Source: a virus. Taken from it: a stretch of 26,580 bases of DNA. Below are positions 13,889-20,086 of this stretch, piece by piece. Where the stretch lies: the IMG/VR virus record IMGVR_UViG_3300020473_000108, positions 1 through 26,580 of that record; one strand, given 5' to 3'. Both the position numbers and the translations under genes were made by a program. The notes under the pieces are model-generated. The model did not search any database, was not told the origin of the DNA, and saw only the letters and a list, made by a program, of their open reading frames with translations. How positions within the stretch are numbered: the first letter of the stretch is position 1; each line of letters starts with the position of its first letter.

Positions 13889-13905
13889 TCCCTTTTTGTG
13901 CCTCT
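13881..13905 (-). promoter_or_regulatory. Hairpin over ribosome site and start codon
   Basis: 8-bp perfect stem AGAGGCAC/GTGCCTCT with a 9-base loop AAAAAGGGA on the minus-strand RNA. The loop resembles a ribosome site and the start GTG is part of the stem, so folding should limit initiation. No U-run follows, which argues against a terminator. Confidence 0.5.
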
Positions 13906-13976
13906 CCTGTTGTCATAAAGACCATATACTGTATATATTCTAATCACTATTTTCGTGATTTTTTAATCGGTGATGA

Positions 13977-14459
13977 TTAAAATTTAGACACAAACTTTGC
14001 AATATGTTGAGCAAAAGGAAGGAATAAAACTGCCATGAAAAGATTCACACCAGTATGAACCATTGCGATATGTTTTGTGATACCTGTTGGCATTCCATCT
14101 GATACAAGAAGTCCTGCAAGCCAGATAGTTCCAGTAGTTCCAATGTTAGCACCAAGAACTGCACCAATCGCAGCTGGTAAAGGTAATGCACCACCAGCAA
14201 CCAGACCAATGATTGCAGTTGTTGATAGTGATGAAGATTGCCAAAGAAGAGTCATAATGATTCCACCGAAAAACATATAGATTGGATTTCCAAGAAACCA
14301 CTGAAGATGGTCAATATTTCCCATCGCTTTCATACCACCTGAGAACATCTTTAGACCAATGTAAAAAACAACCAAACCAATGAGTGTCTGAACAACAGGA
14401 TTTGACAGTTCCATTTTTTGGACCCTTTTTATGAGTTTTGCTTTCTTTGATACTTTCAT
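13977..14459 (-). CDS. Half-length Na+/phosphate cotransporter-like membrane protein
   Basis: 160 residues with about four or five hydrophobic segments (about 22-39, 58-73, 80-98, 99-120, 131-150). The hallmark motifs of the Na/Pi-cotransporter family are present once: QSSSLSTT (74-81) and GANIGTT (103-109). Cellular members carry two such repeats; this protein carries one, so it would need to dimerise or pair with a host subunit to form a transporter. A phosphate-uptake role in infected cells is plausible for a marine phage, but a signalling or PhoU-like role cannot be excluded. An AT-rich promoter-like region (TATAAAATA at 14472-14480) lies upstream. Confidence 0.75.
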   Translation of the reverse strand: MKVSKKAKLIKRVQKMELSNPVVQTLIGLVVFYIGLKMFSGGMKAMGNIDHLQWFLGNPIYMFFGGIIMTLLWQSSSLSTTAIIGLVAGGALPLPAAIGAVLGANIGTTGTIWLAGLLVSDGMPTGITKHIAMVHTGVNLFMAVLFLPFAQHIAKFVSKF

Positions 14460-14557
14460 GCAAGTATATATTATTTTATAAAGTCACATTGTTAGACAAA
14501 TGTTAAAATTCAAGTTTTTATATATAAAAAGAAATCGCTAAGCGATGGAAAGGAAAA
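14460..14557. promoter_or_regulatory. Divergent AT-rich intergenic promoter region
   Basis: The gap between the minus-strand Na/Pi-like gene and the plus-strand synthetase-like gene. It contains TATAAAATA on the minus strand, TATATATAAAAAG on the plus strand, a short inverted repeat ATCGCT-A-AGCGAT and a GGAAAGGA ribosome site for the plus gene. No consensus -35 was found. Confidence 0.4.
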
Positions 14558-15436
14558 ATGACGAGTTTAATCTCTCCAAAAGATTTTACCTCTGTCACCC
14601 ACCAAATGAGATCCTTTTTTCTGGAAAAAGGATTTCTAGAAGTTCACACTCAAAATCGTCTATCTATTCTTGCTGCTTGTGAAGACCCAACAACAGTCAC
14701 CACTTACGAGTATGCAGAACAAATTTGGCCTCTTCCTCAAACTGGTCAGATGTGGTTAGAATACGAACTACTTACAAACCCATCACTTCCCGGCTGTTTC
14801 TGTGTCTCTACTTCTTATCGTCAAGAAGAAAATCCTATAGACGGAAGACACGAACTCATCTTCCCAATGTTTGAGTTTGAAATGCCTGGAACCTTTGATG
14901 ATTTGTTGCAAATGGAAAATGACCTTTGCAAGTTCCTTGGATTTAAGTGCGACCATGGCAGGGCACGACTCACAGAAGATTTCCCTGGCGGAAACTACTT
15001 GAGTATGTGCGGTAAGTATACAGCATCTGACAACTTACTTACCGCTAAACATGAGTCAGATATGTATGATGAATATGGAGATGTTTTCTTCCTCACCCAC
15101 TTCCCTTATAATACCTCACCATTCTGGAATATGAAAAAGTCACCTGTCAAGGGATCAACAGGCGATGATGTAGCACTAAAATGTGATGTCATAATGGGCG
15201 GTATGGAAACCATCGGGTCCGCTGAAAGAGCAGACGATGTAGATGAGATGAGAGAACAGTTTCATACAATATCTGATGGTGGTTATGCAAAATTGTTATA
15301 TAACCTATTTGGTAAAGAACGAGTACTTAAAGAACTTGATGAGTTTCTACAACATGATTTTATTCCAAGATTTGGTGGTGGAATCGGTGTAACAAGAATG
15401 ATTTCTGCTATGAAGAAAGCAAATCTCATTGATTGA
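14558..15436 (+). CDS. Class II aminoacyl-tRNA synthetase core, AsnRS / asparagine-synthetase-like
   Basis: 292 residues on the plus strand, against the direction of nearly every other gene. The parts fit a class II catalytic core: motif 1-like FFLEKGFLEVHT (20-31), motif 2 with Y87-R-Q-E90 and FPMFEFE (102-108), and motif 3 GGGIGVTR (273-280) at the C-terminus. There is no N-terminal OB-fold anticodon-binding domain. That size and layout match the archaeal asparagine synthetase related to AsnRS (about 294 residues), and also stand-alone aminoacyl-AMP ligases. A tRNA gene with an Asn anticodon follows after 61 bases, so tRNA charging is also possible. The superfamily is well supported; the substrate is open. 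Confidence 0.75.
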   Translation: MTSLISPKDFTSVTHQMRSFFLEKGFLEVHTQNRLSILAACEDPTTVTTYEYAEQIWPLPQTGQMWLEYELLTNPSLPGCFCVSTSYRQEENPIDGRHELIFPMFEFEMPGTFDDLLQMENDLCKFLGFKCDHGRARLTEDFPGGNYLSMCGKYTASDNLLTAKHESDMYDEYGDVFFLTHFPYNTSPFWNMKKSPVKGSTGDDVALKCDVIMGGMETIGSAERADDVDEMREQFHTISDGGYAKLLYNLFGKERVLKELDEFLQHDFIPRFGGGIGVTRMISAMKKANLID

Positions 15437-15497
15437 GATAGGATTTGTAGTTCTTAATCTGTATGTTGCATATTTAATATTGACAAGTTAATCTGAC

Positions 15498-15597
15498 TCT
15501 GGGGTGGTGAAATTGGTAGACACGGCACGTTGTTTGCGTGTTGCACACTGTGGGCGACTAAGTGTGTATGTTGGTTCGAGTCCAACCCCCAGAGCCA
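15498..15597 (+). tRNA. Unusual class II tRNA: Leu-type body with GUU (Asn) anticodon
   Basis: Full cloverleaf: acceptor TCTGGGG/CCCCAGA, D arm GTG...CAC with AATTGGTAGACAC (a typical tRNA-Leu D arm), anticodon stem GCACG/CGTGT with loop TTGTTTG (anticodon GTT), long variable arm CACAC/GTGTG, T arm GTTGG-TTCGAGT-CCAAC, and encoded CCA. The U1-A72 pair and G73 match tRNA-Asn rather than tRNA-Leu (A73). Position 37 is U rather than the usual purine. I see no other placement of the anticodon stem that gives a Leu anticodon. It sits behind the synthetase-like gene on the same strand. Confidence 0.8.
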
Positions 15598-15607
15598 AAT
15601 TGAAACA

Positions 15608-15738
15608 AAGAGTGCAAGTTTTCATACATCAATTTAAAATTGATTTTCCTTTGTACGAAAATCTGAGCGGGTGACTAGTTCCGCCGGGTGAGATGGTGCA
15701 AAGTAGTCAGCTTTACGACTCTCACTTCCAACACTCTT
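15608..15738 (+). ncRNA. Predicted four-way-junction structured RNA
   Basis: A perfect 7-bp closing helix (15608-15614 with 15732-15738: AAGAGTG/CACTCTT) encloses three arms. The arms are a long hairpin 15617-15664 (AGTTTTCATAC with GTACGAAAATCT, plus inner ATCAATTT/AAATTGAT), a GCGG/CCGC hairpin 15667-15684, and a GTGAGA/TCTCAC hairpin 15688-15725. It begins 10 bases after the tRNA CCA end, so co-transcription on the plus strand is likely. The pairings also exist on the minus strand, so the strand is inferred. No tRNA T-arm is present. Confidence 0.5.
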
Positions 15739-15743
15739 ATCTC

Positions 15744-16205
15744 TTAAATTGGGTCTACTGGAATTTGAGTTTGTTGGTCCATCAATTCTTGCATTTGTTT
15801 CTGCAACCATATCTGTGAACAACCATAAGAGATATTCCAAATAAGTCCCTGAACTTCTGGATTTGCTTGTCCAGTAGAATTACCTTGAACCTTTTCTTCA
15901 AACTCTTCTAGTTTAAACATCCTCTCAAATTCATCAATAATACAAACACAAACTCCGTGAAGATTGTGTGGTAAAAATCTTTGTCTCAAATTTGGGTCAT
16001 GAGACATTCTAGCAAAATAAACTGAAACCCAAAAATTTTTTCTATTTTCATCCCACGGAACAAGAACCTGTGACTTGACTTCTGAAGTTTTGTTATCTGT
16101 TTCTTGCTCTACAGCAGGAGTGCTTACAACCTTGGTTTCTTTAGTACAACCGAAACCAGACATCAGTAACATAACGAACACCATTACATAAAGTAACTTT
16201 TTCAT
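15744..16205 (-). CDS. Predicted lipoprotein of unknown function
   Basis: 153 residues with a classic secretion signal: MKKLLYVMVFVMLLMSGFGC. The Cys at position 20 is probably lipidated, although the lipobox (GFGC) is not ideal. A Thr/Val/Glu-rich linker follows, then a helical domain with NFWVSVYFARMSHDPNLRQRF and a Gln-rich end. It would sit in the bacterial membrane or periplasm of the infected cell, where phage lipoproteins commonly act in superinfection exclusion or lysis. Which applies here is not visible. Confidence 0.65.
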   Translation of the reverse strand: MKKLLYVMVFVMLLMSGFGCTKETKVVSTPAVEQETDNKTSEVKSQVLVPWDENRKNFWVSVYFARMSHDPNLRQRFLPHNLHGVCVCIIDEFERMFKLEEFEEKVQGNSTGQANPEVQGLIWNISYGCSQIWLQKQMQELMDQQTQIPVDPI

Positions 16206-16228
16206 GCTCGTATTTTTTCTTGGAAAGG

Positions 16229-16255
16229 GAGAGTAAGAAACTCCCCCTTACTCTC
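16229..16255 (-). terminator. Hairpin between small membrane protein and lipoprotein genes
   Basis: 9-bp perfect stem GAGAGTAAG/CTTACTCTC with a 9-base loop, just after the stop of the 16270 gene. No strong U-run follows (CCCTTTCC), so it may stabilise the 3' end rather than terminate fully. Confidence 0.45.
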
Positions 16256-16269
16256 AAATTATGATAAAA

Positions 16270-16491
16270 CTATTTTTTGGAATAGATGCCCCATAGTACC
16301 CATACGGCAACTAAACCAACTAACCCTTCACTTCCGAATTGTTTTACCAGTGCAACTACCGAACCTACAATGTCCAATCCTAAGAATGGAACAGCTGCAC
16401 CGAAAATGACTTGTAGAACTACGCCTAAAGCAATGATTGCAAGACCTAATTCTGTGAGTTGGCGAATCCAACCCAACACTTTGTCTACCAT
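16270..16491 (-). CDS. Small membrane protein
   Basis: 73 residues from the ATG at 16491 (MVDKVLGWIRQL), chosen because a GGAGG ribosome site lies 6 bases before it. An ATG 4 codons earlier overlaps that site. Three hydrophobic stretches are visible: LGLAIIALGVVLQVIFGAAV, FLGLDIVGSVVALV and LVGLVAVWVLWGIY. The last two residues are Lys. It could be a pinholin-like or other phage membrane protein; there is no lysis gene next to it to support that. Confidence 0.6.
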   Translation of the reverse strand: MVDKVLGWIRQLTELGLAIIALGVVLQVIFGAAVPFLGLDIVGSVVALVKQFGSEGLVGLVAVWVLWGIYSKK

Positions 16492-16523
16492 ATAAACCTC
16501 CATGATAGTTTAGAATGTAGTTA

Positions 16524-16531
16524 TATTTATG
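16524..16531 (-). promoter_or_regulatory. Late-like promoter box CATAAATA
   Basis: One mismatch from TATAAATA, overlapping the end of thyX and about 32 bases before the small membrane protein start. Confidence 0.4.
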
Positions 16532-17177
16532 TGTTTCGTAGTTCTTCCCATGATATCGGAAACAGTTCTTTACATTCATCGTTTATTAAATTTGCAACAA
16601 TACGTGTTTCGTATTGTGCATCCTCAGCACACCTTAGATTGCAAACCCTAGCAAATGCATAAAGTGTACCACTCCAATACCACTCAGTCATCATACTTTG
16701 TGGTAAGATCATTCGTGCTTGTTCTGGTGCAACACCAGCTCCAATCATCAAATTGTAATTAGAGAGTGCAACATTTTCTACTTGAGATTGTAATGCACCT
16801 GTTCTAATACTTCTGTTAATCCACTCAACATCTTTTTCACTTGACCCTTGTTTCTTGTCTACTGGTCTACCTCTCCATTTCTCTACACCATAAAACTCAA
16901 CTTCAGAGTCAACGTATCTGCGAGAGATTTCGTTCCACGTTAAACCAATCTGATGTTTGACAAGTTGTCTTGCCACAAAGATAGGTGCCTTGATATGAAA
17001 TTGAACTGAACAATGGCCAAATGGCGACCAGTGTCCGTGTTTTGCAAGATATCGTATCAACTTAGTATCTTTTTCTGACATCTCAGATACAGTTTTACCA
17101 AAAGATACTCTCGCTGCATTAACCACTGTTAGATCACTTCCCATGTGGTCAACTACTCTTACTGTCATTTCACTCAT
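16527..17177 (-). CDS. thyX: Flavin-dependent thymidylate synthase ThyX
   Basis: 216 residues, normal ThyX length. It contains AARVSF (21-26), HWSPFGH (49-55), and the signature region RQLVKHQIGLTWNEISRRY (70-88). The canonical RHRx7S is here K74-H-Q-x8-S85-R-R, a conservative variant as seen in some phage ThyX. Later come VAPEQARMILP and the C-terminal CAEDAQYETR. ThyX makes dTMP from dUMP using FAD, NADPH and methylene-folate, feeding phage DNA synthesis. It overlaps the upstream 52-residue gene by ATGA. Confidence 0.93.
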   Translation of the reverse strand: MSEMTVRVVDHMGSDLTVVNAARVSFGKTVSEMSEKDTKLIRYLAKHGHWSPFGHCSVQFHIKAPIFVARQLVKHQIGLTWNEISRRYVDSEVEFYGVEKWRGRPVDKKQGSSEKDVEWINRSIRTGALQSQVENVALSNYNLMIGAGVAPEQARMILPQSMMTEWYWSGTLYAFARVCNLRCAEDAQYETRIVANLINDECKELFPISWEELRNT

Positions 17178-17332
17178 CTTAATCCGCTCCAGTTCAAGTC
17201 AGGGTCATCAAACATATCTTGTTGTTCTGAACGATACATCCGTTCAATTGCCTCTTCTACCTTACGTTCATCAATTACATGATCCTCAAAAGTTTCAGGC
17301 AAAGGTTTCTCCGATTTCTTTTTCTTGTCCAT
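17174..17332 (-). CDS. Hypothetical 52-residue acidic protein before thyX
   Basis: Starts MDKKKKSEKPLPETFEDHVID, has a short helix KVEEAIERMYRSEQQDMF and ends DDPDLNWSGLR. It overlaps thyX by ATGA and the upstream gene by 38 bases. The sequence is clean and translationally coupled, but no family is recognised. Confidence 0.6.
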   Translation of the reverse strand: MDKKKKSEKPLPETFEDHVIDERKVEEAIERMYRSEQQDMFDDPDLNWSGLR

Positions 17333-17759
17333 AAGCTTTTGTTTGTTCTAATTGTTTTTTGGGTTGTGCTCTGTCTCTTAGATTGCTCAACTTTTTAATT
17401 ACCTGTTTTTTATGACTTTCTCTCCTATCTAAAAGATTGTCAATAATCTCATCCATGTCTATATTTAATTTAATTTTCTTTTCTTTCTTAACAGAACCTT
17501 TGTTTTCAAGAATGGTGACTCTATTGAGATAAGTCAATTCAGAACCATCATAAGAACTTATCCTATGATCTGCGATGGTTGCTTTCAGTTTGACACAATC
17601 ACCTTCGTCAAACGATTCTCCCTTATAGTTATAGAACATCGCTTTTTGGCCCTCACGATTTTCTAGGATGTGGACAGTATATTCAGGCCTTTGAACTCGT
17701 TTCAGAAGTTTTAGAAACAACTCTGCTTTTGACTTCTTTGGTCCCATGTATCCTGACAT
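17295..17759 (-). CDS. Hypothetical protein with OB-like strand region
   Basis: 154 residues. Residues about 25-85 are strand-rich, with YTVHILENREGQKAMFYN, DCVKLKATIADHRIS and LTYLNRVTIL, a pattern seen in small OB-fold nucleic-acid-binding proteins of phages. The C-terminal half is charged and helical (KKEKKIKLNIDMDEII, RRESHKKQVIKK). OB fold is inference. It starts right at the end of the upstream gene. Confidence 0.55.
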   Translation of the reverse strand: MSGYMGPKKSKAELFLKLLKRVQRPEYTVHILENREGQKAMFYNYKGESFDEGDCVKLKATIADHRISSYDGSELTYLNRVTILENKGSVKKEKKIKLNIDMDEIIDNLLDRRESHKKQVIKKLSNLRDRAQPKKQLEQTKAYGQEKEIGETFA

Positions 17760-17992
17760 TATTTCTCCATTAGTTCTTGTTCGTCATCCTCTGCCATCAT
17801 GAGGAACATCATGTCCTCTTTCTCATTTTGAGCAATCATTTCTTCAGTCAATCTAAAAGAAATTTCTTCATCCGATTTAAAGTAACTTCTTGCTAACTCT
17901 GCAATATCTTCAGTTGCTTCTCTCAGATTCTCTCCACCCATCCAACGTGAAAGAACCATTGCAACCAAATGTTCTAATCTTTCTTCTTTCAT
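17759..17992 (-). CDS. Hypothetical acidic helical protein
   Basis: 77 residues, mainly helical, Glu/Met-rich, with MKEERLEHLVAMVLSRWMGGENLREATEDI and an acidic end MMAEDDEQELMEK. No family is recognised. It touches the downstream gene. Confidence 0.6.
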   Translation of the reverse strand: MKEERLEHLVAMVLSRWMGGENLREATEDIAELARSYFKSDEEISFRLTEEMIAQNEKEDMMFLMMAEDDEQELMEK

Positions 17993-18008
17993 AATATTTT
18001 CTTCTTTA

Positions 18009-18167
18009 TCAATCTATTATATTTCCACCATCATCAAAATTAGAAACCCCAAGAATCTCTCTAAGGTCTTCAATACGAGATTTCATATTTCTTATTTCAT
18101 CTTCTCGCAACTCAACCTTTTCTTCCAATTTTTCTATTTCACTTAAAATTTTATCAGCGTCATTCAT
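18009..18167 (-). CDS. 52-residue coiled-coil peptide
   Basis: A frame of 52 residues, MNDADKILSEIEKLEEKVELR..., with a clear heptad pattern (I, L, V, L, I, M, I, L spaced 3-4) across residues 7-39: a short parallel or antiparallel coiled coil. It overlaps the upstream gene by ATGA. Function unknown. Confidence 0.6.
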   Translation of the reverse strand: MNDADKILSEIEKLEEKVELREDEIRNMKSRIEDLREILGVSNFDDGGNIID

Positions 18168-18418
18168 AACACCACCTCATTATCTATAATTTCAAATTCC
18201 ATATGTTCATCTTCTGGAACATCCAACCAACGCCAGTTATCACGGCGTTCATCATTCAAAGGAATCACACAAATCTTAGTAGAGAGAATTGAACTCTCAC
18301 CACCATCAACTGTAATGATTTCCCAGAACTCACCATTCTCACGAACACGATTCTTACCATGCCTGGTTTTTCCAGACAACCGAACCACATCACCGACAAA
18401 GAAAGAATTAAGATTCAT
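18164..18418 (-). CDS. Hypothetical 84-residue protein, SH3/KOW-like
   Basis: The ATG at 18418 is preferred over an in-frame TTG four codons earlier. The sequence begins MNLNSFFVGDVVRLSGKTRHGKNRVRENGEFWEII. The VGDVVRLSG...GEFWEIITV pattern resembles small SH3/KOW-like beta barrels. The C-terminus is acidic. It is the first gene after the promoter at 18458-18486. Confidence 0.6.
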   Translation of the reverse strand: MNLNSFFVGDVVRLSGKTRHGKNRVRENGEFWEIITVDGGESSILSTKICVIPLNDERRDNWRWLDVPEDEHMEFEIIDNEVVL

Positions 18419-18457
18419 AATCAATCTCAATAAAGGTTATCATTAACTCACAGTTAT

Positions 18458-18486
18458 ATAATACCAAAGTATAACTTTAATGTCAA
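18458..18486 (-). promoter_or_regulatory. Early-type promoter TTGACA-17-TATTAT
   Basis: Perfect -35, 17-base spacer, TGG extended -10, then TATAACTGTGAG, a downstream block shared with the promoters at 19973, 20685, 21914 and 22159. Confidence 0.8.
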
Positions 18487-18489
18487 GTT

Positions 18490-18622
18490 ATTTGCAGGAA
18501 AGTTTGGGACTTCCGGCCTACCATCCTTCGCATCCCTTCCCCCCTAACTTGAAGCGAACCAGCCATATAATTGAAAACTGGTGTTAGGACAGAACATGGG
18601 TAGAATGTCACCTTCCTGCAAA
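18490..18622. other. Structured segment bounded by an 11-bp inverted repeat
   Basis: ATTTGCAGGAA (18490-18500) and TTCCTGCAAAT (18612-18622) are perfect inverted repeats about 110 bases apart. Inside are CCTAAC/GTTAGG and ACCAG/CTGGT nested pairs plus purine-rich GGGGGGAAGGGATG on the minus strand. The right arm overlaps the last codons of the 18608 gene and the left arm ends just before the -35 of the next promoter. It could be a structured RNA, a processing site or a small mobile remnant. Confidence 0.45.
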
Positions 18623-18808
18623 TCCCCCTTTTATCTCGACCTTTTCTGCTGAACCACAATGTGGACAGTAGTAATCGATGTTTTCTGGAAGAGAGTTGTA
18701 TTCAATACTTCCAGACAAACAATTAGGAGTGGTAGCATAACTCCACCAGTTTTGACAAGTATCACAATTGAAGTGAAACAATAGTTCAACTGTATATTGA
18801 TGTTTCAT
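18608..18808 (-). CDS. Small zinc-ribbon protein
   Basis: 66 residues with two Cys pairs, C15-x2-C18 and C48-x2-C51 (CPHCG), separated by a Trp-rich strand segment NWWSYATTPN. This is the plan of a zinc ribbon. Similar short proteins occur in T4-like marine phages as far as I recall. An AAGGAG ribosome site precedes the start. Zn binding is likely; the target is unknown. Confidence 0.7.
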   Translation of the reverse strand: MKHQYTVELLFHFNCDTCQNWWSYATTPNCLSGSIEYNSLPENIDYYCPHCGSAEKVEIKGGFAGR

Positions 18809-19105
18809 TCACTCCTTCAAATCATCTTTGGGAACAACTTGATACCCGCCCTTGTTGTATGCCACAGTCACAGTAAAATCTTGTGGCATCTTGACTTCTT
18901 TATTCAATCCACCAGATTCCACTTGACCCATACTCATCATACGAGAAGCAAAGTCATCTGGAATATCTTCAAGTTCAGACCTTCTACGATACAGAGTATC
19001 ATCAAAGTCAACCGAACCTTTTTTTCTACCAACTATAGGATTGGGAACAACTTCTTCTTCTGGTTCAAAGAAACAACCAGACGCTACCATATGTCGTTTA
19101 GGCAT
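18809..19105 (-). CDS. Hypothetical 98-residue protein
   Basis: The ATG at 19105 is chosen because it overlaps the upstream stop by 8 bases; an in-frame GTG 17 codons earlier would lie deep in the upstream gene. It has MPKRHMVASGCFFEPEEEVVP, a DFDDTLYRRRSELEDIP stretch, and a C-terminal FTVTVAYNKGGYQVVP. No family is recognised. Its stop is directly followed by the zinc-ribbon start. Confidence 0.6.
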   Translation of the reverse strand: MPKRHMVASGCFFEPEEEVVPNPIVGRKKGSVDFDDTLYRRRSELEDIPDDFASRMMSMGQVESGGLNKEVKMPQDFTVTVAYNKGGYQVVPKDDLKE

Positions 19106-19421
19106 AAACTCTTTGGAGTTTAGAGATTGCAGAAAGAACACGTTTGGAACCACCACTCTTACTCATCTGAAACATACCAGATTGAATGGCACTGATTGCA
19201 CCAACACCACCACCATCAGTTCCCCAGACGGAGCCAGGTTCAGTTGACGGCAACAAACTGAGTATTTCGTAATACTCCATATCACACTCAACAAACTCTT
19301 CCATACTGCCTGGAGTAAAACGTTTGGTGATACGCAACATACCAGCATCGGCACTCACATCCCAACCCAACTCTTTAGCAGTTTCCAGAAGTTTGACTGC
19401 TTTTGCTTTCGCTTGACTCAT
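19098..19421 (-). CDS. Hypothetical 107-residue protein
   Basis: Starts MSQAKAKAVKLLETAKELGWDVSADAGMLRITKRF, followed by an acidic helix and a Gly/Ser-rich segment WGTDGGGVGAISAIQSG. An alpha-beta plan is likely, with a GGAG ribosome site. The leader (AACCTTCTTTTGGAGATTTG) resembles those after the early promoters. No family is recognised. Confidence 0.65.
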   Translation of the reverse strand: MSQAKAKAVKLLETAKELGWDVSADAGMLRITKRFTPGSMEEFVECDMEYYEILSLLPSTEPGSVWGTDGGGVGAISAIQSGMFQMSKSGGSKRVLSAISKLQRVYA

Positions 19422-19445
19422 AACAAATCTCCAAAAGAAGGTTAA

Positions 19446-19622
19446 TTATAATACCAGTTCACCTCTATCAATGGCATCAATTGCCCTTGCACGAATTCTA
19501 GCAATTTCCAGAGAATCTAAATCACGTTCCTCTGCAATCTCTGCTATGCGAGCATCTAAACGAGCTTGTCTTTCAATTGCAAATTCTCTTGCAATACTTT
19601 CTGCGATTTCTAAACTTTCCAT
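19446..19622 (-). CDS. 58-residue helical Arg/Glu/Ala-rich protein
   Basis: MESLEIAESIAREFAIERQ, then alternating charged helical residues to RGELVL. Probably one continuous helix. It has a GGAG-type ribosome site (AAGGAGATTGTT). Too short for many gene finders, but its codon use and spacing fit its neighbours. Function unknown. Confidence 0.6.
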   Translation of the reverse strand: MESLEIAESIAREFAIERQARLDARIAEIAEERDLDSLEIARIRARAIDAIDRGELVL

Positions 19623-19636
19623 AACAATCTCCTTGA

Positions 19637-19933
19637 TTAGAGTGAAGTATACATTCCAGTGTGGGACTCAAAAATACTGACTAACATATCATTGTAAACA
19701 TTGTCGTAGGTCTTGACCGACTTCATCTCGCCCATCTTAGTGACTTTTGCGAAAGTGATGTCGTAAAGGTCCAAACCATTCAGGGTCACTTCCATGAAGT
19801 TTGCGTTGGTCTTGTTACGACCAATCCGCATACGAATACCATTCTCAGTTGACACCATCATTTTGGCACCAGTCATAACACGAAACCTGTTTCCGCCAAG
19901 TTGTCTGTAAATTTCATTCGCTACGTGACTCAT
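19637..19933 (-). CDS. Conserved small phage protein (MSHVANEIYRQLGGNRF type)
   Basis: 98 residues. The sequence MSHVANEIYRQLGGNRFRVMTGAKMMVS...MRIGRNKTNANFMEVTLNGLDLYDITFAKV...DMLVSIFESHTGMYTSL belongs to a family I recall as widespread in phages and some bacteria, without a proven function. It is the first gene after the early promoter at 19973-20001, with a CGGAGAT ribosome site. Confidence 0.8.
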   Translation of the reverse strand: MSHVANEIYRQLGGNRFRVMTGAKMMVSTENGIRMRIGRNKTNANFMEVTLNGLDLYDITFAKVTKMGEMKSVKTYDNVYNDMLVSIFESHTGMYTSL

Positions 19934-19972
19934 ATCAAATCTCCGAAAGGGTTATCTCAATCACTCACTTAT

Positions 19973-20001
19973 ACTATATCAAAAGATTCATAGAATGTCA
20001 A
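19973..20001 (-). promoter_or_regulatory. Early-type promoter TTGACA-17-TATAGT
   Basis: Consensus -35, 17-base spacer, TGA extended -10 and a downstream TATAAGTGAG block. It lies 10 bases beyond the tRNA-Cys CCA end. Confidence 0.8.
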
Positions 20002-20011
20002 ATTATTTTTT

Positions 20012-20086
20012 TGGAGTGTCTGACAGGATTTGAACCTGCATGATACGGATTTGCAGTCCGTTGCCTCACCATTCAGCCACAGACAC
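20012..20086 (-). tRNA. tRNA-Cys (GCA)
   Basis: Acceptor GTGTCTG/CAGACAC, U73 and encoded CCA; anticodon stem ACGGA/TCCGT with loop CTGCAAA (anticodon GCA); T arm GCAGG-TTCAAAT-CCTGT. U73 and GCA are the identity elements of tRNA-Cys. Its 5' 21 bases overlap the 41-residue frame upstream. Confidence 0.95.

Noticed and set aside
13925-13965. Hairpin AATCAC/GTGATT followed by a T-run on the plus strand, considered as a terminator
   Set aside because: The T-run is on the plus strand and no plus-strand gene lies upstream; on the minus strand there is no U-run, so a terminator call is not supported.
15470-15500. TTGACA upstream of the class II tRNA considered as its promoter
   Set aside because: A -10 at 17 bases would fall inside the tRNA (GGGTGG), so this copy of TTGACA is not a plausible promoter.
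15634-15840. Minus-strand frame of 68 codons between the tRNA and the lipoprotein gene
   Set aside because: It overlaps the lipoprotein C-terminal region and the folded RNA element and has no ribosome site.
16328-16579. Minus-strand frame of 83 codons across the small membrane gene and thyX end
   Set aside because: Out of phase with two supported genes, Arg/His/Ser/Cys-rich shadow composition.
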